Positions 34,068-44,765 are shown, counted from the stretch's first letter. The stretch: DNA of 64,000 nt from Bacteroides gallinarum DSM 18171 = JCM 13658 (GCF_000374365.1 NZ_KB894119.1:62001-126000); one strand, 5' to 3'. The notes: a model not told the origin generated them from the sequence alone. Made by a program: numbers and translations.

Positions 34068-37000
34068 ATGTTCAAAAGAATCTTTTTGTTTGTATTATGG
34101 CTTATTTTTGTTGTACCTTCAGCCTTAGGACAACCTCCACACACATTTACACAATACACATCAGAAAACGGATTATCACAGAAAACAATACAAAACATTA
34201 TGCAAGACCATAAAGGCCTTATGTGGTTTACCACATGGGACGGATTGTATAAATTCGACGGATATACATTTAAAAATTACAAAGCCCACCCGGGAGACAA
34301 TATTGAACTCAGCAATAACCGTCTTGGGTACATCAAGGAGGATTGTTATGGATATATCTGGATACAAAGTTATGACCATAAAGTATATCGTTTCAATCCA
34401 GGTACGGAACAGTTTCAGTCCATTCCTTACGAAAACTATTCAGCACAAAACATATATGTGTTACCCACAGGTAGTATCTGGATTACAACAACTCATAATG
34501 ACCTGCTACATATAACTACCAATCCTCAAAACCATACTCTCACTGTCACTGACTTTTTTAAATCTCAGCAAATTTCATCTCCCGGGAAAGTTAACAACAT
34601 ATATCTGGACCGACAACAAAACCAATGGATTCTAACCGAACAAGGAATATATCGGTTCAATGCAAATTCTCAAAAGAAACAGGTAACATCTTTCTTTACC
34701 AGTTTATCTCCCCAAAATAACAATTCCTTTTATGATGCCATTGAAAATGAGAACAGCATCTATTTTTCATCTCAAAAAGGTAAAATCCTGCAATTTCACA
34801 ATGGAAACTTTACCTCAGACAGCCTACCTATCCGTTCGTCAATCAGGTTTATCCGGCAATTAGCAAAAGAGAATCTATTCGTCGGTACCGACTATGACGG
34901 TTTCTTTATATACAATACAAAAACAGGAAAATATAAACAATATAATAGAGAAGGACATAAAGGTTTAAAGGACAACGAGATTAAAGATATATATATCGAT
35001 TCACACCGACATGTATGGATAAGGACTAATATACCAGGTATTACTCATTTCAATCCTTTTAATGAAAAAATAGACCATTTTATCCTACAAGACAAATATG
35101 GAAAAGATATTACCGAATCTCGTATGGAAATTAATGTTTATGAAGATATTAACGGTTCCACATGGATACACCCTGCCGGTGGAGGGTTCGCCTGGTATAA
35201 CCGAAAAGAAAATCGGTTAATACCTTTCTACAACCCTATTCTACAAACCGGTTGGAGTTCCGAGAATCGAGTAGCCAGTGCTTTTACTGACAAACAAGGA
35301 AACTTATGGCTCTGCTCTTTTGGTAATGGATTAGAAAAAATCACATTTAATACCAGTCATTTCCATTTACTTCCAATCCGTCCTCACGATTTAGAGTACG
35401 CCGGCAACAACATCCGTGCAATTTTCCAGGATAGCAATGGGAATATATGGGTAGGAAGCAAAGATAAAATCATACGAGTATATGATAAAAAGCTGCATTA
35501 TCTCGGTAGTCTCACCTCACAAGGTACAATATCTCTTAACAGCACAGAGGAGTTAGGAATGGCTTATTCTTTTTTTGAAGACCACGAAGGGACAATATGG
35601 ATAGGAACAAAAGGGAAAGGATTAATAGCAGCCCGTCACCAACATACCGCCCCTTTGAAATTCCAGTTACACCATTATATGGCTGATGATAAAGATTTAT
35701 ATAGCTTAAGTGGAAATGAAATTTACAGTTTGTACGAAGATACAAATCAACGGTTATGGATTGCAACTTTTGAGGGGGGAGTCAATTATCTGGATTTGAA
35801 AACTGCAATGCGGTTTCCTCGCTTTATCAATCACCGAAATCAACTTAAAAATTACCCGATTACCCAATGTTATCGTACCCGTTTCATCACTGGTGATGAA
35901 CAAGGAAATATATGGATAGGAAGCTCCGCCGGCCTATTAATGTGTAATAATCCCAACAGCAATCCGGAGCAAATCAGATTCAGGCATTTCAGCCGCATTC
36001 CGGGAGACATACATAGTCTTAGTAACAACGATGTACATAGCATATTTTTCAGCAAAAATAAAGAAATGTATGTAGCCACTTTCGGAGGAGGTTTCAATAA
36101 ACTGATTTCACTCGAAAACGAAGAAGCGAAATTTCAGCCATATACCACCAAAGATGGCTTATCCTCTGATATTTTGCTTTCCATAGAAGAAGACACTAAA
36201 GGGAATCTATGGTTAGCTACAGAAGAAGATTTGTGTAAATTTAATCCTGTTACGGAAAGGTTCACCATTTACCAGGCCAAATCTTTTCCTGTGCATACCA
36301 ATTTTAACGAGGGTGCCGCTTTACATACACAAGACGGCAAATTCATATTCAACACCGGGAAAGGTATGCTTTATTTCTCTCCGGATTCTATCAACAACAG
36401 TAATTATATTCCTCCTATTATTCTTACACAATTCCAACAGACCGAAGACACACCCGGTACACAAAGCCACAAAATTCTAACTAATAACATAGACGATACG
36501 CAATCCATTGAATTACCCCATAACCAAAATAGTTTCAACATTCAATTTGCCGCATTGGATATGAAATATCCTAATAGCATTTCCTATGCGTACAAATTGG
36601 AAGGTTTTGAAAAAAAATGGAATTATATAGGTCATCAACGCACCGCAACTTATACCAATCTCCCCAAGGGAAATTACAATTTAAAAATAAAATCAACCAA
36701 CAGTGATGGTATATGGGTAGAAAACACCCGAACGCTAAACATTACGGTACTTCCTTCTTTTTGGGAAACTCCCTGGGCATATCTACTTTACATATCAGGA
36801 ATCATTTTAATCATCCTAACAGCTTCTTACATCTTATTTACCATATTCAGACTCAAACATAAAGTTACGGTAGAGCAACAAATATCAGATATAAAGTTGC
36901 GCTTTTTCACCAATATATCCCACGAATTACGTACACCGCTAACTTTAATCGCAGGCCCCATAGAACATATTTTGCAAAACGGCAACCTGAATAATGAGGA

Positions 37001-38483
37001 AAAAGAGCAATTGATATTAGTAGAACGGAACACTCATCGAATGCTTCGACTCGTCAACCAAATTTTAGACTTCCGTAAAATACAGAATAAAAAGATGAAA
37101 ATGCGGGTACAACAAATCGATTTGATACCTTTTACCCGACATATTATGGAAAATTTCGATAGTATGGCCGATGAACATCAAATTGATTTTAAATTAATAT
37201 GCCAACCGACCTCACTTTGCATTTGGGCGGATGCAGATAAGTTAGAAAAAATACTATTCAATTTACTCTCAAACGCTTTCAAATATACTCCGCAAGGCAA
37301 AGAAATTAAAGTTACTATACAAGAAAGCGAGAAAGATGTAACTGTTTCCGTTGAAGATCAAGGAATAGGTATTGCTGAAAACAAACAAAAAGCTCTATTT
37401 ACAAGATTTGAAAATTTAGTAGATAAGAATCTATTCAATCAGTCCAGTACAGGAATCGGGTTATCATTGGTAAAAGAATTAATTGATATGCACCATGGAA
37501 AAATTGATTTTTACAGTAAACCTGGGGAAGGAAGTAGATTTGCCATACACTTGTTGAAAGGCAAAGAGCACTACGATATTTCTACTGAATTTATTATTTC
37601 TGACCAAACAGTTACAAGTATTAATGAAACTTATGCTAATGGTACTTTATCTTTGATTAACGAAGATACAAACAACAGCATAAGTACAGATAAAGAAACC
37701 TTATTAATTGTTGAAGATAACGCTGAATTACGTTTCTTCTTAAGAACAATTTTCACCCCATATTTTAATGTCATCGAGGCAACGAATGGTAATTCTGGCA
37801 TAGAAAAAAGCAAACAGTTCTTACCTGATATCATTATCAGTGATGTCATGATGCCTCAAAAGGACGGTATTGAAATGTTGCATGAGCTACGTGAGGAAAT
37901 CACTACCAGCCATATACCAATTGTACTGCTTACTGCCAAATCGACTATCGAGAGTAAGCTGGCGGGAATGAAATTCGGTGCAGACGACTACATTACCAAG
38001 CCTTTCAGTGCTACCTTCCTGAAAGCACGTATATTCAATCTGCTCGAACAAAGAAAAAAGCTGCAAACACTGTATTGTGCAAGTTTGCAACCTTCCATAC
38101 AGGAACAAATTGAGCAACAGACCGAACTTCCACCTGCCCCCCAATTATCCCCCAATGACCAAAAGTTTATGGACACCATATTATCCTTTATCAATAAACA
38201 TCTTGATAACGGCGACCTCATGGTAGAGGATATAGCAAAAGAGGCGAATATGAGCCGTTCTGTATTTTTCAAAAAGCTTAAAACATTGACAGGTTTATCC
38301 CCTGTTGAGTTTCTGAAAGATATACGTATTAAAAATGCTGCAGAACTAATCAAAAGAAATGAATATAATATGGCACAAATTGCCTACATGGTAGGATTTA
38401 ACGACTCCCACTATTTCAGCAAATGCTTTAAGCAACAATATGGAATTACACCTACAGAATATAAAGATAAATGGTTGAAGTAA
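34068..38483 (+). CDS. Hybrid two-component system regulator 2 (HTCS)
   Basis: A 1471-residue HTCS with the same order of domains as HTCS1: signal peptide, propeller repeats (QDHKGLMWFTTWDGLYKFDGY), Y_Y_Y domain (SYAYKLEGFEKKWNYIG), one membrane helix, HisKA (ISHELRTPLTLIAGP), HATPase (TGIGLSLVKELIDMHHG), receiver (LIVEDNAELR, Asp in IIISDVMMPQKDG) and AraC-type HTH ending in EYKDKWLK. It is clearly paralogous to HTCS1 but much AT-richer. The ATG at 34068 follows AAAGGA at a suitable distance; an upstream in-frame ATG at 34044 lies inside the esterase gene. It probably controls the SusC2/D2 operon. Its stop lies inside a 44-bp perfect palindrome. Confidence 0.95.
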   Translation: MFKRIFLFVLWLIFVVPSALGQPPHTFTQYTSENGLSQKTIQNIMQDHKGLMWFTTWDGLYKFDGYTFKNYKAHPGDNIELSNNRLGYIKEDCYGYIWIQSYDHKVYRFNPGTEQFQSIPYENYSAQNIYVLPTGSIWITTTHNDLLHITTNPQNHTLTVTDFFKSQQISSPGKVNNIYLDRQQNQWILTEQGIYRFNANSQKKQVTSFFTSLSPQNNNSFYDAIENENSIYFSSQKGKILQFHNGNFTSDSLPIRSSIRFIRQLAKENLFVGTDYDGFFIYNTKTGKYKQYNREGHKGLKDNEIKDIYIDSHRHVWIRTNIPGITHFNPFNEKIDHFILQDKYGKDITESRMEINVYEDINGSTWIHPAGGGFAWYNRKENRLIPFYNPILQTGWSSENRVASAFTDKQGNLWLCSFGNGLEKITFNTSHFHLLPIRPHDLEYAGNNIRAIFQDSNGNIWVGSKDKIIRVYDKKLHYLGSLTSQGTISLNSTEELGMAYSFFEDHEGTIWIGTKGKGLIAARHQHTAPLKFQLHHYMADDKDLYSLSGNEIYSLYEDTNQRLWIATFEGGVNYLDLKTAMRFPRFINHRNQLKNYPITQCYRTRFITGDEQGNIWIGSSAGLLMCNNPNSNPEQIRFRHFSRIPGDIHSLSNNDVHSIFFSKNKEMYVATFGGGFNKLISLENEEAKFQPYTTKDGLSSDILLSIEEDTKGNLWLATEEDLCKFNPVTERFTIYQAKSFPVHTNFNEGAALHTQDGKFIFNTGKGMLYFSPDSINNSNYIPPIILTQFQQTEDTPGTQSHKILTNNIDDTQSIELPHNQNSFNIQFAALDMKYPNSISYAYKLEGFEKKWNYIGHQRTATYTNLPKGNYNLKIKSTNSDGIWVENTRTLNITVLPSFWETPWAYLLYISGIILIILTASYILFTIFRLKHKVTVEQQISDIKLRFFTNISHELRTPLTLIAGPIEHILQNGNLNNEEKEQLILVERNTHRMLRLVNQILDFRKIQNKKMKMRVQQIDLIPFTRHIMENFDSMADEHQIDFKLICQPTSLCIWADADKLEKILFNLLSNAFKYTPQGKEIKVTIQESEKDVTVSVEDQGIGIAENKQKALFTRFENLVDKNLFNQSSTGIGLSLVKELIDMHHGKIDFYSKPGEGSRFAIHLLKGKEHYDISTEFIISDQTVTSINETYANGTLSLINEDTNNSISTDKETLLIVEDNAELRFFLRTIFTPYFNVIEATNGNSGIEKSKQFLPDIIISDVMMPQKDGIEMLHELREEITTSHIPIVLLTAKSTIESKLAGMKFGADDYITKPFSATFLKARIFNLLEQRKKLQTLYCASLQPSIQEQIEQQTELPPAPQLSPNDQKFMDTILSFINKHLDNGDLMVEDIAKEANMSRSVFFKKLKTLTGLSPVEFLKDIRIKNAAELIKRNEYNMAQIAYMVGFNDSHYFSKCFKQQYGITPTEYKDKWLK

Positions 38484-38510
38484 GGCATATGCCTTACTTC
38501 AACCATTTAT
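38467..38510. repeat. 44-bp perfect palindrome spanning two convergent stop codons
   Basis: Positions 38467-38488 are the exact reverse complement of 38489-38510, with no spacer. Each half contains the codons for Lys-Trp-Leu-Lys-stop, one half read by HTCS2 (plus) and the other by esterase 2 (minus). It would form a long hairpin at the 3' end of both mRNAs and so may act as a bidirectional terminator or stabiliser. It lacks a U-run. Confidence 0.9.
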
Positions 38511-39636
38511 TAAAGAAGTTTAATATAGCCTTTTGTACCTTGACACCACAATCATGTGGCATATCCCATAGTTCAGTTTTCAGGCGTTCATCCGCTGATT
38601 GTTCCTTCCAGACCTTATGCATTTCTTCAAAAGCGTCTTTCACCCCTACAACAGGAAAAAGTCCGTCATGTTCTCCGTTTAAAAAAAACATCGGTTTCGG
38701 GCAAGCAATAGAAGCAATATGCGGATAATCTAAATAACGGCGGATTCCAGGTAACATATTGGCGAATCCTCCCCGTTCACGCCCATATTCCCAGGAAAAT
38801 TGACAGTCTGTAGTAGTCATCCAACAGATAGCCGCTCCTACCCGAATTTTATCAGACAAAGCAGAAAGCATCCAGGCACGATATCCTCCCATAGAAAATC
38901 CCATACAAGCGATACGTTTAGAATCTACTTCAGGAAATGTTGCAAGATAATCTGTCGTATAAATATCTTCATAATTCATAAATGCACTCAGACTACGCCC
39001 TAGCATCATAAAATTACCCGCAACATCGGCATATTTACTACCGTCAGCTCCCTCTTTACGACCGCGTTCACCCCAATAAAGAGCATCCACAGAAATAACG
39101 ACATAACCGTGAGCTGCCAAATAATCTCCAACATATTGTCCGCCATAACAATTTCTTGCCCATCCGTCCGCATCATCCAATATTGCCTTATCTATGGCAA
39201 ACGGGCGAATCATTTTCTCCTTACCTATTGTATAATGGCCTCCATGGTCGTGAAGAAGTACCACAGCAGGAAAAGGTCCTTTCCCATCAGGAACTAACAG
39301 ATAAGCACATACACGAGAATATCCGGTCAAATTGAAACTGATTTTTCGTGCAGAATAACCGTCGCGTTGCTCTTCCGCTATAATTTCCGTTCGATAATCG
39401 GTAGTATAAGGTGGAGGAGCCAACATTGCATTCAACACCTCCGCTCGTGCTTGCTTTCGCCACTTTTTAAAATTCTTAACCGGACTGTTTCCCCATGCCA
39501 GCGGATAAGTCAGTTCCTTTTTCAACTTATCTAAGAATACAGGCATCTCCCGCTCTAATTCATAAGAAGATGTATGCTGAGAAAGGGCGGTCGTCGAAAC
39601 GACCAACCCCATTATTATAAATTTCAATCTTTTCAC
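38494..39636 (-). CDS. Exported alpha/beta-hydrolase (probable carbohydrate esterase) 2
   Basis: A 380-residue paralog of the esterase at 32902-34056, with matching blocks VPDGKGPFPAVVLLHDHGGH, GERGRKEG, GFSMGGYRAWMLSAL (nucleophile Ser) and FFLNGEHDGLFPV (Asp). The C-terminal His is in WDMPHDCG, where paralog 1 has WDEKHFF. I place the start at the GTG at 39636 because it begins a good signal peptide (KRLKFIIMGLVVSTTALSQ) 16 bp after the SusD2 stop, with GGA upstream; the longer frame runs back into susD2. It is the third gene of the SusC2-SusD2 operon and probably deacylates the glycan that pair imports. Confidence 0.8.
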   Translation of the reverse strand: MKRLKFIIMGLVVSTTALSQHTSSYELEREMPVFLDKLKKELTYPLAWGNSPVKNFKKWRKQARAEVLNAMLAPPPYTTDYRTEIIAEEQRDGYSARKISFNLTGYSRVCAYLLVPDGKGPFPAVVLLHDHGGHYTIGKEKMIRPFAIDKAILDDADGWARNCYGGQYVGDYLAAHGYVVISVDALYWGERGRKEGADGSKYADVAGNFMMLGRSLSAFMNYEDIYTTDYLATFPEVDSKRIACMGFSMGGYRAWMLSALSDKIRVGAAICWMTTTDCQFSWEYGRERGGFANMLPGIRRYLDYPHIASIACPKPMFFLNGEHDGLFPVVGVKDAFEEMHKVWKEQSADERLKTELWDMPHDCGVKVQKAILNFFNKWLK

Positions 39637-39652
39637 TGTCAAATTCCGTAAT

Positions 39653-41353
39653 TTATTTATAACCAGGATTCTGTTGAAACTCATCTTTATTAATGATTGC
39701 ATCCAACTCATCTTGTGGTATCGGACGCAATTTATGAAAATCTTCTATATTCTCTGCAGCATCCGGATTGTATTTTTTTACACGTTCAATCAATTTGCCG
39801 GTACGCTTCAAATCAAAGAAACGTTGTTGCTCACCAGCTAACTCTCTGGCTCTCTCATCTAATATAAAATCGATATCTAAATCGGCTTCCGCAATTTTCA
39901 TAGCCTCTTCCTTACCAGGAACAGCCCTTTTTTGACGAAGAATATTTATATACTTAACGGCTTCACTCGGATTATTATTCATCAATTCAGCCTCAGCAAG
40001 CAACAGATACATTTCACCTATACGAAGCACAAAAGCATCACGTTTACTTTCATATTCCCAACCGGTAGGTTTTGTATTATCCTCAAATTTATAAGTTGAT
40101 ACAAAATAATCGCGCGTTCCTATGGTTTTACCATCTGCATCATAAACATCATTACGGTCGAATATCTTATACTGTTTACTTGCTCTATATGCATCCGTAA
40201 CGGCGTACTTCAAAGTTACAAAAGCCGTATCACCAATAGCCAAACCGTTGGGAGCTCCATATTGCTGTCCGTATTCTTTAGTATAATTGTCAGTTGTACT
40301 ATTCACATACCAAGCTGTACGGAAAGTAGCATCATAACGTTGGTCAATATCTTCATCGAACATATTCAAGAAAGCGATAGTAGGCATACACTGTACCCAA
40401 GGGGCATGTGTATCAGGAGTAACCCAAACGCCACAACCGCCAACCATCCAATAAGACATGGCAGAGAATAAAGGTGAGCCATTACCTCCATTATTACGCA
40501 ACGGTGATTCTTCTCCTTCTTCAAATGTGCCATACAAAGAAGAATCAGAACTATAATCCACCCACCAAATAGCTTCCCGATTATTCTGGCCTTCACTATT
40601 ATCCATATCGAATGTCTCTTTAAATGTATCGTAGAAGCCTAAATCCGACGTTCCAATAACCTCCTTCGCCAAACTAATCGCATCGGTATATTTACCTCTA
40701 TACAAACACATTCTGGCTTTTAGTGCTTTGGCTGCCAACTGAGTAACACGACCGTTATCTTTAATAGGAGTAGCCGGGAGGAGGCTGATAGCATCGTCCA
40801 AATCAGCAAATATCTGAGTATAGAAATCCTCTACAGAAGACCGGTGTGCTGTATTGACCGGAGCTTTCATTTCTTCTGTATAAAGAACAACATCTCCCCA
40901 AGTTTCAACAATAAGATGTAAATACAACGCTCTGAGAAAATGTACTTCACCTAAACGTTGTTTTTTCAGTTCTTCACTCAAGCCTGCTCCGTCTGCACGC
41001 TCGATGGCAGCGTTACATGTATTCAAGCCATTATACAAGATATTCCACATATAACCAATCAGTTCCTGGCTTCCTTGTAAGTCTTGTGTATAGAATGCCA
41101 TAAAAGGAGCACGTCCGCAATCAGCACCTCCACCCGTATAACAATCTGTACCCATTTCCGTGAAAGCATATCCATCCGGTTTACCATACCAGGCACGGGA
41201 ATACGAATAACAAGCATTGACCAAACTCTCATATCCATCAGGAGTATTATACAATACGTCACCTGTAATAGAGTTACGATTAGTTTCTTCCAAAAAATCG
41301 GAGCAAGAAGAGAATGCCAATATAGCGATAAAAAATAATATTATCTTTTTCAT
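39653..41353 (-). CDS. SusD-like surface glycan-binding lipoprotein 2
   Basis: A 566-residue RagB/SusD-family lipoprotein with lipobox FSSC (Cys17) followed by SDFLEETN. Helical repeats appear at VHFLRALYLHLIVETWGDVVL and AAKALKARMCLYRGKYTDAI. The usual C-terminal block is VLRIGEMYLLLAEAEL, YINILRQKRAV, ILDERARELAGEQQRFFDLKRTG and LRPIPQDELDAI. It lies 17 bp after SusC2 and 16 bp before esterase 2. It is only distantly similar to SusD1, so the two pairs probably bind different pectin fragments (inference). Confidence 0.95.
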   Translation of the reverse strand: MKKIILFFIAILAFSSCSDFLEETNRNSITGDVLYNTPDGYESLVNACYSYSRAWYGKPDGYAFTEMGTDCYTGGGADCGRAPFMAFYTQDLQGSQELIGYMWNILYNGLNTCNAAIERADGAGLSEELKKQRLGEVHFLRALYLHLIVETWGDVVLYTEEMKAPVNTAHRSSVEDFYTQIFADLDDAISLLPATPIKDNGRVTQLAAKALKARMCLYRGKYTDAISLAKEVIGTSDLGFYDTFKETFDMDNSEGQNNREAIWWVDYSSDSSLYGTFEEGEESPLRNNGGNGSPLFSAMSYWMVGGCGVWVTPDTHAPWVQCMPTIAFLNMFDEDIDQRYDATFRTAWYVNSTTDNYTKEYGQQYGAPNGLAIGDTAFVTLKYAVTDAYRASKQYKIFDRNDVYDADGKTIGTRDYFVSTYKFEDNTKPTGWEYESKRDAFVLRIGEMYLLLAEAELMNNNPSEAVKYINILRQKRAVPGKEEAMKIAEADLDIDFILDERARELAGEQQRFFDLKRTGKLIERVKKYNPDAAENIEDFHKLRPIPQDELDAIINKDEFQQNPGYK

Positions 41354-41370
41354 AAGTAATTGTTTTTAGA

Positions 41371-44352
41371 TTAGAAACTGACATTTATACCAAATACTAC
41401 CTGCTTGGTCATAGGATAAGAATTAGAGCCACCACGTTCAGGGTCGTAATCATCTACGGCACTAAAAGTAAAGAAATTCTTCAAAGTTGTATATATTCTC
41501 AACTTTGACATATTCAATTTGCTAATCATTTGTTTAGGGAAACTATATCCAAATGTTATATCCTTTATTTTCAAGAAATTTCCTTTACAATAAGCCAAGG
41601 TACTCTTATAAAGCATCGATTCATTCTTATTGAAATTCGGGCGCGGATAAGCATTCGTCGGATTCTCCGGAGTCCAATAGTCGCATGCTATCGAATTATT
41701 CCAACCACTCGGATTGAAGTTCGCAGCAGCCTCATTTTGAATCAGATGTCCAACACGAGCATACAAGAAGAAAGATAATTCCCAACCCTTATATTCAAAA
41801 CGATTATTAAGACCAGCAGTCCATTTAGGAGTTTGCTGTCCCAATACCTTTCTGTCATTGTTAGCATCTATCGCCCCATCGTTATTTTGGTCACGTACTT
41901 TGATATCACCAGGCTCCTGACCATATTTAGCTGCTTCAGCAGCTTCACTGGTCTGCCATATACCAATCTTTTCATAATCATAGAATACCTTGGTCGGTGA
42001 ACCTATGAACCAACCGCTACCGACATCATTCTGATTAGTATTCAATGCCGTAATTTCTTCTTTATTTGCAGAAAAGGTCAAATCGGTAGTCCATTTAAAA
42101 TCTTTTGTGTCAAAATTTACAGTATTGATACTTAAGTCAATACCTCTTGTTTCTGTTTTACCGACATTACTGATAACCTCAGTAAAGCCAGTATGTCCCG
42201 GAAGAATCATCGGTAATAACAAATCCGAAGTCCATGTTTTATACGCATCAATCGTAGCATAAACCCTATTATTGAATAAACCGAAATCCACACCAAAATT
42301 TAAAACTCTCGTTTTTTCCCATTGTAATTCAAGATTGGCCATACTATAAGGACGATAGCCATAAGCAGGAACAGTACCAAATTCATATATCGTTTTGCTC
42401 AATCCACCTGTAGTCTGGTAGGGTGATACGGCACTATTACCGGACAAACCATAAGAAAGTCTCAATTTTAAATCACTTATTTCATCCACGGAACTCAAAA
42501 AGTGTTCATCTTTCATACGCCACGCAACCGCTACTGAAGGGAAATATCCCCACCTATTCCCTTTTGCCAATACCGATGAACCATCTGCACGCAAGGTGGC
42601 AGTCAACAAGTACTTATCCAATAATTTGTAATTCAAACGGGCAAAATAAGACAGCATAGACGATTCCGTAAGCGTACTCGACAAAGCATAGTCCTGTTGC
42701 GTTCCATCCAAATTGTGGAATAAGGATTGTTCAAACGAAAGCCCTTTACCCTCAGCATATGTATCTTCAGATGAACTTTTGGACATACTATGACCTACCA
42801 TAGCCGTTAAAGAATGAATATCGAAATCTTTGGTATAAGTTAAAGTATTTTCCCATGTCCAGGAAGTAGAATGAGTTTCATTCTTGGACACTTTAGCCAA
42901 CCCCTTATTACTTTCCACAAAAGTCGAATTTACACCTTCAAAATGTCCGTTACGAGAGTTTTGCGAGTCATAACCAAAATTAGTGCGGAACTGAAGCCCT
43001 TTTATAATTTCCCAATTAAGAAATAAGGTTCCGAAGAAACGATTGGATTTCATCTCATCCACATAATTATTTTTGTCTTGATTGAACAACATATTTATAT
43101 CGGTTGCCCCGCTACCCGTAAACGGATATTTATTAAGAGAACCATCTTCATTAAATGGCACACCATAAGGTTCCTTTGTTTGTGCAGCATGAAATACATT
43201 ACTCGGTGCAGCATTACGGGTAGAGGTCGTAAATAGAGCCGACGCACCTGCCTCCATACCTTTCATTATACGTTGACTGACATTGATACGACCATTAAAC
43301 CGATCGAAATCATCTCCTATCAAAATACCTGTCTCATCAAAATAATCCAATGAAAAAGAAACCTTAGTAGCATCCGTACCACCACTAATAGAAACTTGAT
43401 AATTCTGTGTGGTAGCATCATCCATAATTAAATCATACCAGTCTGTATTTACATTATTCTTGATACGTTCCAAAGCAACAGCATCCCAGATAACTCCGTC
43501 GTCTGCCGGAGAATTCCATTGGCCAACCGCACGCATCGCTTCACGGCGCATTGCCACATATTGTTCCGTATTATTCACTTTAGGTAAATTTGTCGAAAAG
43601 CTCGGTCCCCAATATGCATTAAAATCGACCTTTGCCTTACCTTCCTTACCTTTCTTGGTTGTCACAAGAATCACACCATTGGCTCCACGAGAACCATAAA
43701 TAGCTGTCGTAGATGCATCCTTCAACACTTCAATAGACTCTACATCATTAGGATTAATATCGATATCTGTTCCATAAGCTATTCCGTCAACCAATATAAG
43801 AGGAGCATTACTTGCTGTCAACGACCGATTTCCACGAATCGTAAAATTAAAAGAACTTCCCGGTTGTCCGCTACTACGTGTCATATCCAAACCGGCAATT
43901 TTACCTTGCATACTTTCCAACACATTGCTGGTAGGAACAGCAGTAATATCCTGCGATTTTACTGAAGCGATTGAACCGACTAAATCTCTTTTCTTAACTA
44001 CTCCATACCCCACTACAACCACTTCATCCAAAGCCTGGGCATCATCTACCAACACCACATCCACTGTATTCCGCGAACCCACAGATACTTCCTGTGTAAC
44101 ATATCCTATATAAGAGAAAACGAGGGTAGCTTTCCCTTCGGGAACTGACAACGAATATTTACCGTCCAAGTCTGTAATTGCACCAACGGAAGTATTCCCT
44201 TTTACAACTACATTCACACCAATCAAAGGTTCTTGCTTGTTGTCAGTTACCGTTCCGGTAATAGTTCTGTCTTGTGCAAAAGCACACTGCACTACCAGCA
44301 TTACAAAAACAAAACATAAATTCCTGACATTGAAATTCAAAATGCTTTTCAT
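41371..44352 (-). CDS. SusC-like TonB-dependent outer-membrane transporter 2
   Basis: A 993-residue TonB-dependent transporter with signal peptide (residues about 1-26 from the ATG at 44352), N-terminal regulatory beta domain (GTVTDNKQEPLIGVNVVVKG), DEVVVVGYGVVKKRDLVGSI, and the SusC signature in LILVDGIAYGTDIDINPNDVESIEVLKDASTTAIYGSRGANGV-like sequence. It ends GINVSF. An 11-residue N-terminal extension in the frame is not accepted, because it precedes the signal peptide. The promoter at 44398-44429 has good spacing. Lower GC than the flanking enzymes hints at a separate origin, together with HTCS2. Confidence 0.95.
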   Translation of the reverse strand: MKSILNFNVRNLCFVFVMLVVQCAFAQDRTITGTVTDNKQEPLIGVNVVVKGNTSVGAITDLDGKYSLSVPEGKATLVFSYIGYVTQEVSVGSRNTVDVVLVDDAQALDEVVVVGYGVVKKRDLVGSIASVKSQDITAVPTSNVLESMQGKIAGLDMTRSSGQPGSSFNFTIRGNRSLTASNAPLILVDGIAYGTDIDINPNDVESIEVLKDASTTAIYGSRGANGVILVTTKKGKEGKAKVDFNAYWGPSFSTNLPKVNNTEQYVAMRREAMRAVGQWNSPADDGVIWDAVALERIKNNVNTDWYDLIMDDATTQNYQVSISGGTDATKVSFSLDYFDETGILIGDDFDRFNGRINVSQRIMKGMEAGASALFTTSTRNAAPSNVFHAAQTKEPYGVPFNEDGSLNKYPFTGSGATDINMLFNQDKNNYVDEMKSNRFFGTLFLNWEIIKGLQFRTNFGYDSQNSRNGHFEGVNSTFVESNKGLAKVSKNETHSTSWTWENTLTYTKDFDIHSLTAMVGHSMSKSSSEDTYAEGKGLSFEQSLFHNLDGTQQDYALSSTLTESSMLSYFARLNYKLLDKYLLTATLRADGSSVLAKGNRWGYFPSVAVAWRMKDEHFLSSVDEISDLKLRLSYGLSGNSAVSPYQTTGGLSKTIYEFGTVPAYGYRPYSMANLELQWEKTRVLNFGVDFGLFNNRVYATIDAYKTWTSDLLLPMILPGHTGFTEVISNVGKTETRGIDLSINTVNFDTKDFKWTTDLTFSANKEEITALNTNQNDVGSGWFIGSPTKVFYDYEKIGIWQTSEAAEAAKYGQEPGDIKVRDQNNDGAIDANNDRKVLGQQTPKWTAGLNNRFEYKGWELSFFLYARVGHLIQNEAAANFNPSGWNNSIACDYWTPENPTNAYPRPNFNKNESMLYKSTLAYCKGNFLKIKDITFGYSFPKQMISKLNMSKLRIYTTLKNFFTFSAVDDYDPERGGSNSYPMTKQVVFGINVSF

Positions 44353-44397
44353 ATCACTACATTTGGTTAATAAATAAAGATTCAAAGTTTCTCAGCA

Positions 44398-44429
44398 CAA
44401 AATTGCATTATTTTATTTCGCATTGCAAA
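44398..44429 (-). promoter_or_regulatory. Promoter of the SusC2-SusD2-esterase 2 operon
   Basis: On the minus strand TTTG (44426-44429) is followed by a 20-bp spacer and CAATTTTG (44398-44405), one base off TAnnTTTG. The leader is about 40 nt. Confidence 0.6.
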
Positions 44430-44765
44430 GAATGAGAATATTCAGTTGTCCGTGGTGAAAAATATGCTCAAATAGGTGTAAAAATAGCCTTACCACGCCT
44501 AAAACAGTTTCTACAAAGATTATCCAGTATTTATTCCACCTAATTTTAATACTTTCTATTGAAAGCTTCCTGCTTTTTAAACGATACAATACTTTTTTTA
44601 CTGTTTTTCCTCTAAAAACCGACCTTACATAATCTGTATTTCCACTTTCAATTAGAGAACCCATACATATTACTACGGGCTGTACAGTCCTTATTAGAAA
44701 CCATACAGCCCATAGCCAAAAACAATATCCCTTGTAGTAATTACACTTAATATATTCCTAAGCAA

